This document shows positions 28,957-36,765 of a DNA stretch of 46,147 bases, piece by piece (position 1 is the stretch's first letter; each line of letters starts with the position of its first letter). Below the pieces are notes generated by a model. That model was not told the origin of the DNA. It saw nothing but the letters and a program-made list of their open reading frames with translations, and searched no databases. The translations under genes and the position numbers were made by a program. The stretch spans positions 1 to 46,147 of the forward strand of contig NZ_JAEUYX010000011.1 in assembly GCF_016798225.1 (NCBI RefSeq), written 5' to 3'. The DNA is from Anaerococcus sp. mt242 (GTDB lineage: Bacteria > Bacillota > Clostridia > Tissierellales > Peptoniphilaceae).

Positions 28957-29606
28957 TAAAAGTCTCTTTTCATATAAGATTTAATTGCCAGCTTAATTGA
29001 TATAAAAATAATAACTATAACTAAGATGATAATACTTATTAAGATTATGGATTTATTTTGTTCTAAAAAGTTGAGGATTTGCTTAAAGTCTTTTATAAAG
29101 AATCCTAAAGACATAGCTATAATTCCTATAATGAATATAGGCATTAGAGCATAAGTTTTTGCTTTAGTATAGCCGTATTTGAAAAATATAGGATACTGAA
29201 GAGCTGTAACTACCGCATATACAACAAAATTGATAGCAAGAGTAATTAATATATCAATATTCATTGGAATATTTTTTATTAAAGTAATTATTAAATAAAA
29301 AATTAAACCTATTAAACTTGTCATTATATAAAGAAGACCTGCTAAAATATATCTGCCAACTACTACATCCTTACAGTCTATGGAAAAAATCCTGTATAGA
29401 CCATCAATACCTGAGTTTTCGCCAACTAAGAACGGATATGATGAAAAAATCATAGCAAATATCATAGTAATTGACATCATTACATTAGGACTATCCATAA
29501 GTTCCATATAAAAAAGTGCTAAGACAGTCATTATAATGAAGTTCTTTAAGGTAAAATATGGTTTTATTGAAATTATATCTAGTTTTATTAATTTTTTAAT
29601 ATCCAT
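28956..29606 (-). CDS. ABC transporter permease, ABC-2 type (cassette 1)
   Basis: The 216-residue protein has about six hydrophobic segments (near 22-40, 44-62, 80-105, 115-135, 150-170 and 185-208) and a basic end (KSYMKRDF). It resembles small ABC-2 permeases paired with one ATPase. Its ATG at 29606 overlaps the stop of the ATPase gene by one base (TAATG), so the two are coupled and probably form one transporter. It belongs to the GntR-ABC-permease cassette. Substrate unknown; related YtrA-type operons respond to cell-wall stress in Bacillus. Confidence 0.82.
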   Translation of the reverse strand: MDIKKLIKLDIISIKPYFTLKNFIIMTVLALFYMELMDSPNVMMSITMIFAMIFSSYPFLVGENSGIDGLYRIFSIDCKDVVVGRYILAGLLYIMTSLIGLIFYLIITLIKNIPMNIDILITLAINFVVYAVVTALQYPIFFKYGYTKAKTYALMPIFIIGIIAMSLGFFIKDFKQILNFLEQNKSIILISIIILVIVIIFISIKLAIKSYMKRDF

Positions 29607-30442
29607 TATTTCCTCCCATAATAAATCATTATTTCATCAATGCTCGGCTCTTCTACCAATAAGTCAAGATTAGACTCATAATCCTCCTTTAGAGCCAGAG
29701 CTTCAAAGTTAACTTTAGTAGTCTTCACTCCAAAAATTTTATAATTTCGTATTTTATCAAAATCGTTAATTCCACCCTTGATAAGTAAGAATTTTTCATA
29801 AAATTCATCTTTAGTACCTTCAAATACAATTTTTCCATCGTCTATAAAAATAATATAGTCTGCAATCCTATGAAGGTCTTGGGTTATATGGGTTGAAAAT
29901 AAGACAGTGTTCTGATCATCTTCCATAAATTCTAAAATTATATTCACAAGCTCATCTCTCATGGCAGGATCTAAACCACTGGTAGGTTCATCTAGGATAA
30001 GAATTTTTGCCTGATGAGAGAAGGCAATAGATAGCATAAGTTTTATTTTCATCCCTCTTGAAAGTTCTGATACTTTTTTTTCTTTTTCAAGTCCAAATTT
30101 TTCAAGATAAGAAAAATAACTATCAGAATCCCAATTTTTGTATCCCACATACATGGCTTTGTTAACTAGTTTCAATGTCCAATCTTTGCCTAGAAAAGAA
30201 TCATCCATAACTAGACCTACATCTTGAAGGTAAGATAGATCATTTATACTTTGTCCATCAATTAATATTTCTCCATCATAATTTATCAATGATAATAGGG
30301 CTTTGATCGTAGTTGTCTTTCCCATACCATTTTTACCAATGAATCCAGTGACAAATCCTTTTTTAATAGCAAAATCATTTGGTCCAAGAATAAACTTTGG
30401 ATAAGTTTTAGACAGATTTTTAGCAACAATCTTATCAGTCAT
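29606..30442 (-). CDS. ABC transporter ATP-binding protein (cassette 1)
   Basis: From ATG 30442 (AAGGAG six bases upstream) the ATPase has 278 residues. The Walker A is GKNGMGKTTT (Met in place of the usual Ser or Ala), the signature is SELSRGMKIKL, and Walker B is ILILDEPTSGLD, followed by a switch histidine (STH). A C-terminal region of about 70 residues after the ATPase core is typical of exporters of the BcrA/YtrB type. An upstream in-frame ATG at 30457 also exists. It overlaps the GntR gene by eight bases and the permease by one, a tight three-gene cassette. Confidence 0.9.
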   Translation of the reverse strand: MTDKIVAKNLSKTYPKFILGPNDFAIKKGFVTGFIGKNGMGKTTTIKALLSLINYDGEILIDGQSINDLSYLQDVGLVMDDSFLGKDWTLKLVNKAMYVGYKNWDSDSYFSYLEKFGLEKEKKVSELSRGMKIKLMLSIAFSHQAKILILDEPTSGLDPAMRDELVNIILEFMEDDQNTVLFSTHITQDLHRIADYIIFIDDGKIVFEGTKDEFYEKFLLIKGGINDFDKIRNYKIFGVKTTKVNFEALALKEDYESNLDLLVEEPSIDEIMIYYGRK

Positions 30443-30818
30443 TAAAATCTCCTTCATATAAGTATTCCAACACTTTAATTAAATCACTTTTTGTCATTCC
30501 AATATCTTTAGCCATACTAATGGCACTTAATAGAGATTCCTCTAATTTTTTTTGCTTTTCTTCAAACTTAAGCTTAGGATCATAATTTCCTACAAAAGTT
30601 CCAAGACCCTGCCTTGACTCTATAAAACCTTCAAGTTCCAGCTCATCATAGGATTTTTTTACAGTCAAAATAGATATAGAAAGTTCTCGAGCAAGAGATC
30701 TTACAGATGGAAGCCTCTCTCCTGGAGAGACATTTCCTTGTAGAATCTCATCTTTAATAGCATTTTTTACTTGTTCATAAATAGGTATTGGAGAACCATT
30801 TTTTATAATAATTTTCAA
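30435..30818 (-). CDS. GntR/YtrA-family transcriptional regulator (cassette 1)
   Basis: The 127-residue protein has a winged HTH (IPIYEQVKNAIKDEILQGNVSPGERLPSVRSLARELSISILTVKKSYDELE, about 10-60, then GFIESRQGLGTFVG) and a short helical dimerisation tail, the YtrA subclass. Such regulators repress their own operon, usually with an ABC transporter, as here. It is first in its operon and preceded by a consensus promoter with three direct repeats (30834-30860). The predicted leader is only about 15 bases, starting at the ribosome binding site. Confidence 0.9.
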   Translation of the reverse strand: MKIIIKNGSPIPIYEQVKNAIKDEILQGNVSPGERLPSVRSLARELSISILTVKKSYDELELEGFIESRQGLGTFVGNYDPKLKFEEKQKKLEESLLSAISMAKDIGMTKSDLIKVLEYLYEGDFND

Positions 30819-30833
30819 TTTTATCTTCTCCTT

Positions 30834-30868
30834 TATAACAGTATATAACAGCTTATAACACCTGTCAA
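30834..30868 (-). promoter_or_regulatory. Promoter with three exact 10-base-spaced repeats (GntR operator candidate)
   Basis: TTGACA (complement of 30863-30868), 17-base spacer, TATACT (complement of 30840-30845). Within the promoter the heptamer TATAACA occurs three times on the plus strand at 30834, 30844 and 30854, exactly 10 bases apart and thus on one helix face. This is a likely autoregulatory operator for the GntR protein. Confidence 0.7.
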
Positions 30869-31070
30869 TTATATAGTGATTTTACTCAAATATATAATAA
30901 TTTTTTCTATTCAATCAGATCTATGGAGTTTCTCTACCAAGTTTGCAAACTTTAGCTATCCGCCTAAATTATAGTTTTATATAAAAATAGTGACTGATTA
31001 ACTTAAAAATATTAACCAGTCACTATTTTAGTTTTCCTTATATTTTCTTATTAAATATATCAAATAAATT
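30869..31070. other. Gene-free stretch with hairpin and possible RNA relic
   Basis: No gene is evident. A 14-base perfect palindrome AAGTTTGCAAACTT (30939-30952) follows a segment (GGAGTTTCTCTACC, 30925-30938) that resembles part of a purine riboswitch. The match is incomplete. A strong terminator-like hairpin (30986-31027) follows. The upstream part is AT-rich. Confidence 0.4.
30986..31031. terminator. Terminator-like hairpin upstream of the pfkB remnant
   Basis: AATAGTGACTG (30986-30996) pairs with CAGTCACTATT (31017-31027) perfectly. The stem extends inward through a TTAA pairing, for 15 of 16 bases paired. T-rich sequence follows on both strands. No intact gene ends here on either strand. 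Confidence 0.6.
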
Positions 31071-31154
31071 AGCAATGCTAGGGTCCTAGACTTACCAGAT
31101 CGTGATTTGATTATCGATATGCTAGATTATGTAGAGATTGAAGAAATTGAATAA
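31071..31154 (+). pseudogene. 3' remnant of a second PfkB-family kinase gene
   Basis: The frame from 31077 encodes ARVLDLPDRDLIIDMLDYVE then IEEIE and a stop. That is the C-terminus of the intact pfkB gene (28832-28909) with 23 of 25 residues the same. Nucleotide identity is 66 of 78 positions, and most differences are silent. The similarity runs back to about 31071 with one base missing, then stops. No start or upstream gene body remains. It looks like the surviving end of a diverged second copy or a rearrangement scar. Confidence 0.85.
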
Positions 31155-31311
31155 AAACTCTCTTAAATATTATCATTTAAAATTCTCAAGCAATATTTAT
31201 TTTAAATAATACATCAAAAATTGGAGGGCCACTTTAAGTAAGTTCCGATATCCCCTCCAAACCACCCCGCAAACTTCACCCCTAAGCGGGGAGCGTAATT
31301 AATTAAATAAT
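31155..31311. other. GC-rich two-hairpin element
   Basis: This is an intergenic stretch. At 31221-31295 base composition rises sharply above the surroundings. Two hairpins stand side by side: TTGGAGGG (31221-31228) with CCCTCCAA (31253-31260), and CCCCGC (31265-31270) with GCGGGG (31286-31291). No start codon with a ribosome binding site gives a credible gene. It could be a structured small RNA, a miniature repeat or a fragment of a mobile element. Confidence 0.5.
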
Positions 31312-31343
31312 AAAAGATAGGCAATAAGTGCCTATCTTTTTTT
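31312..31343. terminator. Terminator after uridine phosphorylase
   Basis: AAAAGATAGGCA (31312-31323) and TGCCTATCTTTT (31329-31340) form a perfect stem with a 5-base loop. T-rich sequence follows on both sides. Confidence 0.85.
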
Positions 31344-32115
31344 ACTTATTCTTATCTGATTTTATCAATTCTCTTAAAGCTTCAACTGCTACTTTTATAG
31401 CCATTTCTGTATCGTGTACTACTGGATTTTCTAGTCCAGCTTTTTCTCTTTCCTGATTAGCTACTACTAAAAAGCATGAGCCGCATCTAACATTTAAGTA
31501 GTTTGCAACTGTAAAAAGTGCTGCTGATTCCATTTCACTTGCTAGAGTTCCCATTTTAAGCCAAGCATTCCATTTATTTTCAAGTTCATAGGAAATTGGC
31601 ATTTTATCTGGCTCATGTTGGCCGTAAAAACTATCCTTGCACTGAACAACTCCTACATGGCTAGTTAAATCCAACTTATTACTTGCATTTTTAAGAGCAG
31701 ATGTGATTTCAAATGTGCTTACTGCAGGAAACTCTATGGGAGCGTATTCCTTGCTAGTACCCTCTGCTCTAATGGCAGCATTTGCAATAACTATATCTCC
31801 ACTTTTTATATTTTTCTGCATACCACCGCAAGTACCTACACGGATAAAAGTGTGAGCTCCGATTTTTGTAAGCTCTTCCATGGCAATAGCCGCTGATGGA
31901 CCTCCGATGCCTGTAGATGTAACAGAAACTTTTTCACCATTTAAGTATCCTGTATAAGTGACATATTCACGGCGGTCTCCTACTAATTTTGCATCATCAA
32001 AGTGAGCTGCAATTTTCTCACATCTTTTTGGATCGCCTGGAAGGATTACATATTTTCCTATATCGCTAGCATCTACCCCTATGTGGTATTGCTTATTATC
32101 TTCACTATAGTTCAT
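31342..32115 (-). CDS. udp: Uridine phosphorylase (nucleoside phosphorylase family)
   Basis: The 257-residue protein aligns with Udp over its length. It has [12 protein letters not shown] near 25 (phosphate site), [16 protein letters not shown] near 67, [11 protein letters not shown] near 90, APIEFPAV and the ribose-binding [14 protein letters not shown] near 192-205. The enzyme cleaves uridine to uracil and ribose-1-phosphate. ATG 32115 follows AGGAGC. It lies 19 bases after the dCMP deaminase gene, so pyrimidine metabolism genes are paired here, apparently at the end of the second GntR-ABC operon. Confidence 0.88.
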   Translation of the reverse strand: MNYSEDNKQYHIGVDASDIGKYVILPGDPKRCEKIAAHFDDAKLVGDRREYVTYTGYLNGEKVSVTSTGIGGPSAAIAMEELTKIGAHTFIRVGTCGGMQKNIKSGDIVIANAAIRAEGTSKEYAPIEFPAVSTFEITSALKNASNKLDLTSHVGVVQCKDSFYGQHEPDKMPISYELENKWNAWLKMGTLASEMESAALFTVANYLNVRCGSCFLVVANQEREKAGLENPVVHDTEMAIKVAVEALRELIKSDKNK

Positions 32116-32134
32116 AATTGCTCCTATTTAATAT

Positions 32135-32572
32135 TTATGGCAATTCAATCTTGATAAATTCAATGTTATTGCGATTTAAAAGCTCTACTGCATATTCATC
32201 CATCCTGTAAGCTTCACTGTAATAAATCTTACTTATACCTGCTTGTATCAAACTTTTTGTACAGTTAAGGCATGGAAAATGAGTTACATAGCAAATGCAA
32301 TCTTTTACAGATATCCCCTCTTTGGCACAATATAAAAGTGCATTCATTTCTGCATGGATGGTTGCTATACAGTGACCATCACGCATGGTATGCCCTATTT
32401 CATCACAATGTGGATTGCCTTTTATAGAACCATTATACCCAGTTGTGACTATTCTGTGATCATTGTTTACTATTACACAACCCACATAAGCCCTATCACA
32501 GGTCCCTCTTTGGGAAACTGTGATAGCAAGGTTCATAAAATATTCATCCCAAGTCAATCTATCTTTTGCCAT
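32135..32572 (-). CDS. dCMP deaminase family protein (ComEB-like)
   Basis: The 145-residue protein has the zinc-dependent deaminase motifs HAE (H73, E75) and PCLNC (C101, C104). It also has the additional Cys/His residues (C25, H55, C56) found in dCMP deaminases such as ComEB. It should convert dCMP to dUMP for thymidylate synthesis, or act on a related nucleotide. An AAGGAG site precedes ATG 32572. It is 16 bases after the permease gene and 19 before uridine phosphorylase, which implies cotranscription. Confidence 0.9.
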   Translation of the reverse strand: MAKDRLTWDEYFMNLAITVSQRGTCDRAYVGCVIVNNDHRIVTTGYNGSIKGNPHCDEIGHTMRDGHCIATIHAEMNALLYCAKEGISVKDCICYVTHFPCLNCTKSLIQAGISKIYYSEAYRMDEYAVELLNRNNIEFIKIELP

Positions 32573-32588
32573 ATATACTCCTTGAAAT

Positions 32589-33824
32589 TTAAAATTTAAG
32601 TCTTATCTTAAATAGAATATCAAATAGTTTTATGCTAATCAAGAGACCAAGTACATAAATGGCTAAAGCTAGCATAATTGAACTTGATACAAGAATTGTC
32701 TCTGATATTATAATGTAGAATAAACTTGTAAAACTCAATATGCCTAATACTTTAACAATTTTTTCTATAGGATTTGAAATAATCATATATCCGGATTTTT
32801 CACCGCTTAATTTTTGGCTAACAAAATATGCCAAAACTGCCCAAAGAATTGATACTAATAAAAATCCAAACAAATATGCATATTCATCCTTAGTATAGGT
32901 TATAGAAATGAAGGGCTTAGCAATTGCAGGTACTTTTTCCATGAAGCTTTCATATTTTTGGTCTATATTAAAAGTTGGATTTTCATTAAAGTTTTGATTA
33001 AATATTGATATTATAACCCTAATGTTTTGCCAAATAAGCTCTAATCCTCCCAGGGCAACTATCATCATACCAATATGGCCTAGGAAGTTTCCAGCAATCA
33101 TTCCCGTTGATACAACTAATATACTAGTTGCTAACATGGTTAGAATAAATTTGCTTGCAAATTCTCCGATACTTGGATTGCCTACAATATTTGATAAATT
33201 AGATGCACTTAATATAAGTGAGCTGGTAAGTAAATTTATTATAAATAATCCTAATCCTAAAGCAAAGACAATTAAAGCTTTCATCCATACTTCATCACGT
33301 TTTTTCCATGGTAACATAGTTGTAAATTCATAATAAGGGAAGGATTGTTCCATTGACGTGATTAGAAATCCTATCACACTTACAAAAAACATAATAGGAG
33401 CAAATAAATTAGTTTTATAATATTCTCGGCTTATGCCTTTTTCAGATATAAAATATTTAGCCTGCATATAAACCGATGCTTGATTCATCAGCTCATAGTC
33501 TCTATCATCACCCTCATAATCTGCTGGATAATAACCATATTCATCAGGACCAGAAAAACTTAAGTCATACTTTTTCTTAAATTTTTCAAAAATTTCATCT
33601 GATGCTTGGATATATTTTTTATCAAATTTTCCATCCCTTTTTGGAATATCTTCACCCAAATCATTTGCCATACCATCAACAGTCCTTTCTACCATGACTT
33701 GGTATCGGTCAAGTTGCTCTCGGGCACTAAGTCCATTTAGCATCAGAGTGAGGATTGTCAGAAGGATAATCCATACAGAAAACCTCTTCCAAACTAGTTT
33801 AAATAATTTTTTTAAATCACTCAT
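32589..33824 (-). CDS. ABC-2 type transporter permease (cassette 2)
   Basis: The 411-residue protein has one N-terminal helix (about 15-32) and an extracellular or periplasmic-side loop of about 110 charged residues (35-140). About six further helices follow (near 142-160, 185-207, 222-242, 248-270, 315-337 and 352-400). The architecture fits an ABC-2 exporter subunit. ATG 33824 overlaps the ATPase stop by one base (TAATG), the same junction as cassette 1. It is twice as long as its cassette 1 counterpart. The substrate is unknown. Confidence 0.82.
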   Translation of the reverse strand: MSDLKKLFKLVWKRFSVWIILLTILTLMLNGLSAREQLDRYQVMVERTVDGMANDLGEDIPKRDGKFDKKYIQASDEIFEKFKKKYDLSFSGPDEYGYYPADYEGDDRDYELMNQASVYMQAKYFISEKGISREYYKTNLFAPIMFFVSVIGFLITSMEQSFPYYEFTTMLPWKKRDEVWMKALIVFALGLGLFIINLLTSSLILSASNLSNIVGNPSIGEFASKFILTMLATSILVVSTGMIAGNFLGHIGMMIVALGGLELIWQNIRVIISIFNQNFNENPTFNIDQKYESFMEKVPAIAKPFISITYTKDEYAYLFGFLLVSILWAVLAYFVSQKLSGEKSGYMIISNPIEKIVKVLGILSFTSLFYIIISETILVSSSIMLALAIYVLGLLISIKLFDILFKIRLKF

Positions 33825-34687
33825 TATTTAGCTCCTTCTTCCAAATAGAAATAATCTTCTACTTTCATCTCAAGCCTATCATATTGAACAATCTCAGGAG
33901 AATCTAATAATTTTAAAAGATCTTTCTCCTCCATATCAATTAAGATATTATAGACCCTACCAATATGTGAAATAATTACTGACCTAGACCTAATTTCTCC
34001 TGGCAAATCTTTTTTTACAACAATTTGAATTTTGTTTATATTTTTATTTTCATCCGCATTTGTTGTTGTTAGATGACCTTCTTTAGATAAGTAAAGTATT
34101 TCATCGCAAATCCCACTTAAGCCAGCTAGTTCATGGCTTGAAGCAAAAACTGCACAATCCTTATCCCTGGCATCAAGCAAATATTCGATGATGTGACGTT
34201 TATTTATTACATCCATCCCATCTAATATCTCATCTACCAGCAGTACTTCAGCATTTGTTGCAATTATTGTAATTAAACCCAAAAGATTTTTCTCACCCTT
34301 TGATAAATTTCTTACATTTTGATTTAGATTATAATCATATTTACTTATTTCTTCTGTAAAAAACTTTTCATCAAATCTAGGATAAATAATCTTATAATAG
34401 CCCGGGATTTCTTTAATTTTATCGTAGTTAAAATAATCAAATCTATCAGGTAAATAGGCGATTTTTTCAATAGTTCTTGGATTAATAGCCAAAGAGTTTC
34501 CATCTATTTTAAATTTGCCGCTATCAGCGCTATAAATCCCTGCTAAAATTTTAAGAAGAGTAGTTTTACCAGAACCATTTCTGCCAACAAGACCAGTAAT
34601 TTGACCCTTTTTTAAATTTAGGGATACATCTTCTAAAACTTTTCTATTATCAAAGCACTTATTTATATTTATTGCCTCAACGATCAC
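33824..34687 (-). CDS. ABC transporter ATP-binding protein (cassette 2)
   Basis: I favour GTG 34687, giving 287 residues, because AAGGCGG lies upstream with correct spacing. An ATG at 34708 would add seven residues. Walker A is GRNGSGKTT, the signature NLSKGEKNL, and Walker B LLVDEILDGMD, where the usual Pro-Thr of EPTSGLD is missing. The switch histidine is in SSHE. A C-terminal region of about 85 residues follows the core. It overlaps the GntR gene by 11 bases and the permease by one. Likely an exporter of the YtrB type. Confidence 0.85.
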   Translation of the reverse strand: MIVEAININKCFDNRKVLEDVSLNLKKGQITGLVGRNGSGKTTLLKILAGIYSADSGKFKIDGNSLAINPRTIEKIAYLPDRFDYFNYDKIKEIPGYYKIIYPRFDEKFFTEEISKYDYNLNQNVRNLSKGEKNLLGLITIIATNAEVLLVDEILDGMDVINKRHIIEYLLDARDKDCAVFASSHELAGLSGICDEILYLSKEGHLTTTNADENKNINKIQIVVKKDLPGEIRSRSVIISHIGRVYNILIDMEEKDLLKLLDSPEIVQYDRLEMKVEDYFYLEEGAK

Positions 34688-35048
34688 TATAATCACCCGC
34701 CTTTTCATACATACTTATAACTTCATTTAGGGTAATCCCTAAGTATCTTGCCTCAATTAAGTCATTTTGAAGTTTTTTATTTATCTCATCTACTCTATTA
34801 TTTATCTTCTCATCATCAAAACAAATAAAAGTGCCTATTCCGGCTTTAGTTTCAATAATGCCTTGTCGATCCAACTCTCTAAATGCTTTAGAAACGGTCG
34901 CTTGATTTATCAAAAGCTCACGAGAAAGCTCCCTAACAGACGGAAACTTATCCCCATTTGAAAAATATCCCTTGGCAATAGCCAACTTCGTTTGTTCTAC
35001 AATTTGCAAATAAAGAGGTGTCTCAGAGTTTGGATTAAGTTCAAACAA
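34677..35048 (-). CDS. GntR/YtrA-family transcriptional regulator (cassette 2), TTG start
   Basis: The 123-residue protein has the winged HTH (PLYLQIVEQTKLAIAKGYFSNGDKFPSVRELSRELLINQATVSKAFRELD, about 11-60, then GIIETKAGIGTF) and a short tail, as in cassette 1. TTG 35048 is preceded by AGGAGG with eight bases of spacing, and no ATG is available in frame. It is first in an apparent five-gene operon: gntR, ATPase, permease, dCMP deaminase, udp. The two GntR proteins are clearly related but not close copies. Confidence 0.88.
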   Translation of the reverse strand: MFELNPNSETPLYLQIVEQTKLAIAKGYFSNGDKFPSVRELSRELLINQATVSKAFRELDRQGIIETKAGIGTFICFDDEKINNRVDEINKKLQNDLIEARYLGITLNEVISMYEKAGDYSDR

Positions 35049-35074
35049 ATCATTTGCCTCCTAATAAGTGTTTT

Positions 35075-35090
35075 GTGTTCCGCCATACAC
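35075..35090. promoter_or_regulatory. Candidate operator of the second GntR operon
   Basis: GTGT (35075-35078) and ACAC (35087-35090) form an inverted repeat with an 8-base centre (GTGTTCCGCCATACAC). It lies at or just after the predicted transcription start, where a bound repressor would block elongation. Confidence 0.45.
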
Positions 35091-35097
35091 TGATATA

Positions 35098-35125
35098 ATT
35101 ATAGCATTATTTGTATATTTTTCAA
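35098..35125 (-). promoter_or_regulatory. Promoter of the second GntR-ABC operon
   Basis: TTGAAA (complement of 35120-35125), 16-base spacer, TATAAT (complement of 35098-35103). Confidence 0.7.
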
Positions 35126-35129
35126 ATAC

Positions 35130-35163
35130 AAAGACCATACTCTATTAAAAGAATATGGTCTTT
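35130..35163 (-). terminator. Terminator after the glucose-type PTS gene
   Basis: AAAGACCATA (35130-35139) pairs with TATGGTCTTT (35154-35163). A short T-rich stretch follows in the minus direction and leads into the next promoter. Confidence 0.65.
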
Positions 35164-35169
35164 ATAAAT

Positions 35170-36675
35170 TTAATCATCTGTTCCTAAAATTTCATTTATT
35201 TTAGATGAGTAGATATTCGCCTTATTACCAAATACTGCTTGTACACCATTTTGAACATCAACTACCGCTGTTGCTCCAAGATTTTTTAGTGCTGCATGAT
35301 CTACTCTTGTCTTATCTTTTACAGTAACTCTTAATCTAGTTGCACAAGCTGTAACATGTTCTATATTTTCTTGACTACCTAGCGCATCTATTATTTGCAC
35401 AGAAATGTTTCCTAAATCAGAATTATTCTCAGTTATTACATTTTCTCTTTGATTCTTCATTTCTACATTCATTCCAGGAACAGCTACTTTATATTTACTT
35501 ACTAGAGTTCTAAATAGAAAATAATAAACTAATGCCCAAATAATACCAACTGGAATGACTCTTATCCAATTAGTTTTATCATTTCCTTGTAAAGGACCAA
35601 ATAAAATAAAATCTATCAATCCACCAGAAAAAGTATTTCCTACCCTTACGCTTAGCAGGTCAGCTACAAAAAATGATACCCCATCTAAAAATGCATGGAT
35701 CACATATAGCCAAGGAGCAGAAAATAAAAATGAAAATTCAATTGGTTCTGTGATTCCTGTTAAAAATGATGTTAAAGCTGAACTTAAGTAAAATCCTTTG
35801 TTTTTAGCTCTATTTTCTTTAGGTATTGAATGATACATACCAAGGCAAGCTGCCGGCAAAGCAAAAATCATAGTTGCAAATCTTCCAGCAAAAAATCTAG
35901 TTCCTCTTGTGTATAATCCAATATGATTTGGATCAGCTAATTGAGCGAAAAATATATTTTGGGCCCCAGAGATTAAATCTCCTGCTACTGTTTCTGTACC
36001 ACCTAAAGAAGTATACCAAAATAATGGATAAATTGTATGATGAAGACCAACTGCACCTGTTAATCTTAAAAAGAAACCATAAAAAAACGATCCAATCGTA
36101 CCAAGATTTGCTATCCACTCTCCTACTTGCTCTAGTGCATTTTGAATTGGTGGCCATATGAGGTAAAAAGCAATTCCTATTAATATAGCTGATAGAGCAG
36201 AAATAATAGGCACAAATCTATTTCCCCCAAAAAAGCCTAAGAATTCTGGAAGTTGGATCTGACGATATTTGTTATGCAAAGTTGTAACAATTAATCCAAT
36301 AACCAATGCTCCCAAAACACCAGTGTCAATACTTGCATCCTTTGAAGAAAAGTTTTCTAATAGTACTGCAATCGTTCCCGCATATACTAAATACGCCACT
36401 GCTGCAGACAAACCTGCAGTACCCTTATCTCCATTTGCAAGACCAACTGCAACCCCTATTGTAAAAATTAAAGGCAGATTAGCAAAAACTGCATTTCCAG
36501 CTGCTGACATTATTGAAAAAATTGTTTGTAGCCAGCTAGCTCCTAAAAATGGAAAGGCTGCAATAGATGCATCATTTGATAAAGCCGCACCAAGCCCTAA
36601 AAGCAAACCTGCAACTGGAAGTATTGCTATAGGCAGCATGAAAGCTTGTCCTAGCCTTGAAAATTTCTTAAACAT
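35170..36675 (-). CDS. PTS glucose/N-acetylglucosamine-type EIICB transporter
   Basis: The 501-residue protein has an EIIC domain (about 1-400) with FMLPIAILPVAGLLLGLGAA, AAVAYLVYAGTIAVL and the GITEPIEFSFLF signature. A short linker leads to an EIIB domain whose phosphorylated cysteine is C444 in CATRLRV. The EIIC N-terminus is of the PtsG/NagE type. Substrate choice between glucose and N-acetylglucosamine is not certain from sequence alone. No EIIA domain is attached or adjacent. ATG 36675 follows AAGGAGAG. It is a single-gene unit with an extended -10 promoter. Confidence 0.9.
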   Translation of the reverse strand: MFKKFSRLGQAFMLPIAILPVAGLLLGLGAALSNDASIAAFPFLGASWLQTIFSIMSAAGNAVFANLPLIFTIGVAVGLANGDKGTAGLSAAVAYLVYAGTIAVLLENFSSKDASIDTGVLGALVIGLIVTTLHNKYRQIQLPEFLGFFGGNRFVPIISALSAILIGIAFYLIWPPIQNALEQVGEWIANLGTIGSFFYGFFLRLTGAVGLHHTIYPLFWYTSLGGTETVAGDLISGAQNIFFAQLADPNHIGLYTRGTRFFAGRFATMIFALPAACLGMYHSIPKENRAKNKGFYLSSALTSFLTGITEPIEFSFLFSAPWLYVIHAFLDGVSFFVADLLSVRVGNTFSGGLIDFILFGPLQGNDKTNWIRVIPVGIIWALVYYFLFRTLVSKYKVAVPGMNVEMKNQRENVITENNSDLGNISVQIIDALGSQENIEHVTACATRLRVTVKDKTRVDHAALKNLGATAVVDVQNGVQAVFGNKANIYSSKINEILGTDD

Positions 36676-36708
36676 ACTCTCTCCTTACATATTAATAATA
36701 ATTTATAT

Positions 36709-36717
36709 TATAACATG
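36709..36717 (-). promoter_or_regulatory. Extended -10 promoter of the glucose-type PTS gene
   Basis: TGTTATAAT reads on the minus strand (36709-36717), an extended -10 with consensus TATAAT. The -35 region (TTTTCA at 17 bases) is weak. Confidence 0.6.
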
Positions 36718-36732
36718 CAAACCTTATCTTGA

Positions 36733-36765
36733 AAATGAAAAAAGAGCACTCTATGTGCTCTTTTC
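36733..36765 (-). terminator. Intrinsic terminator after cls
   Basis: AAAAGAGCAC (36741-36750) pairs perfectly with GTGCTCTTTT (36756-36765), 5-base loop, and a T-run follows in the minus direction. The stem begins at the last base of the cls stop codon. Confidence 0.85.
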
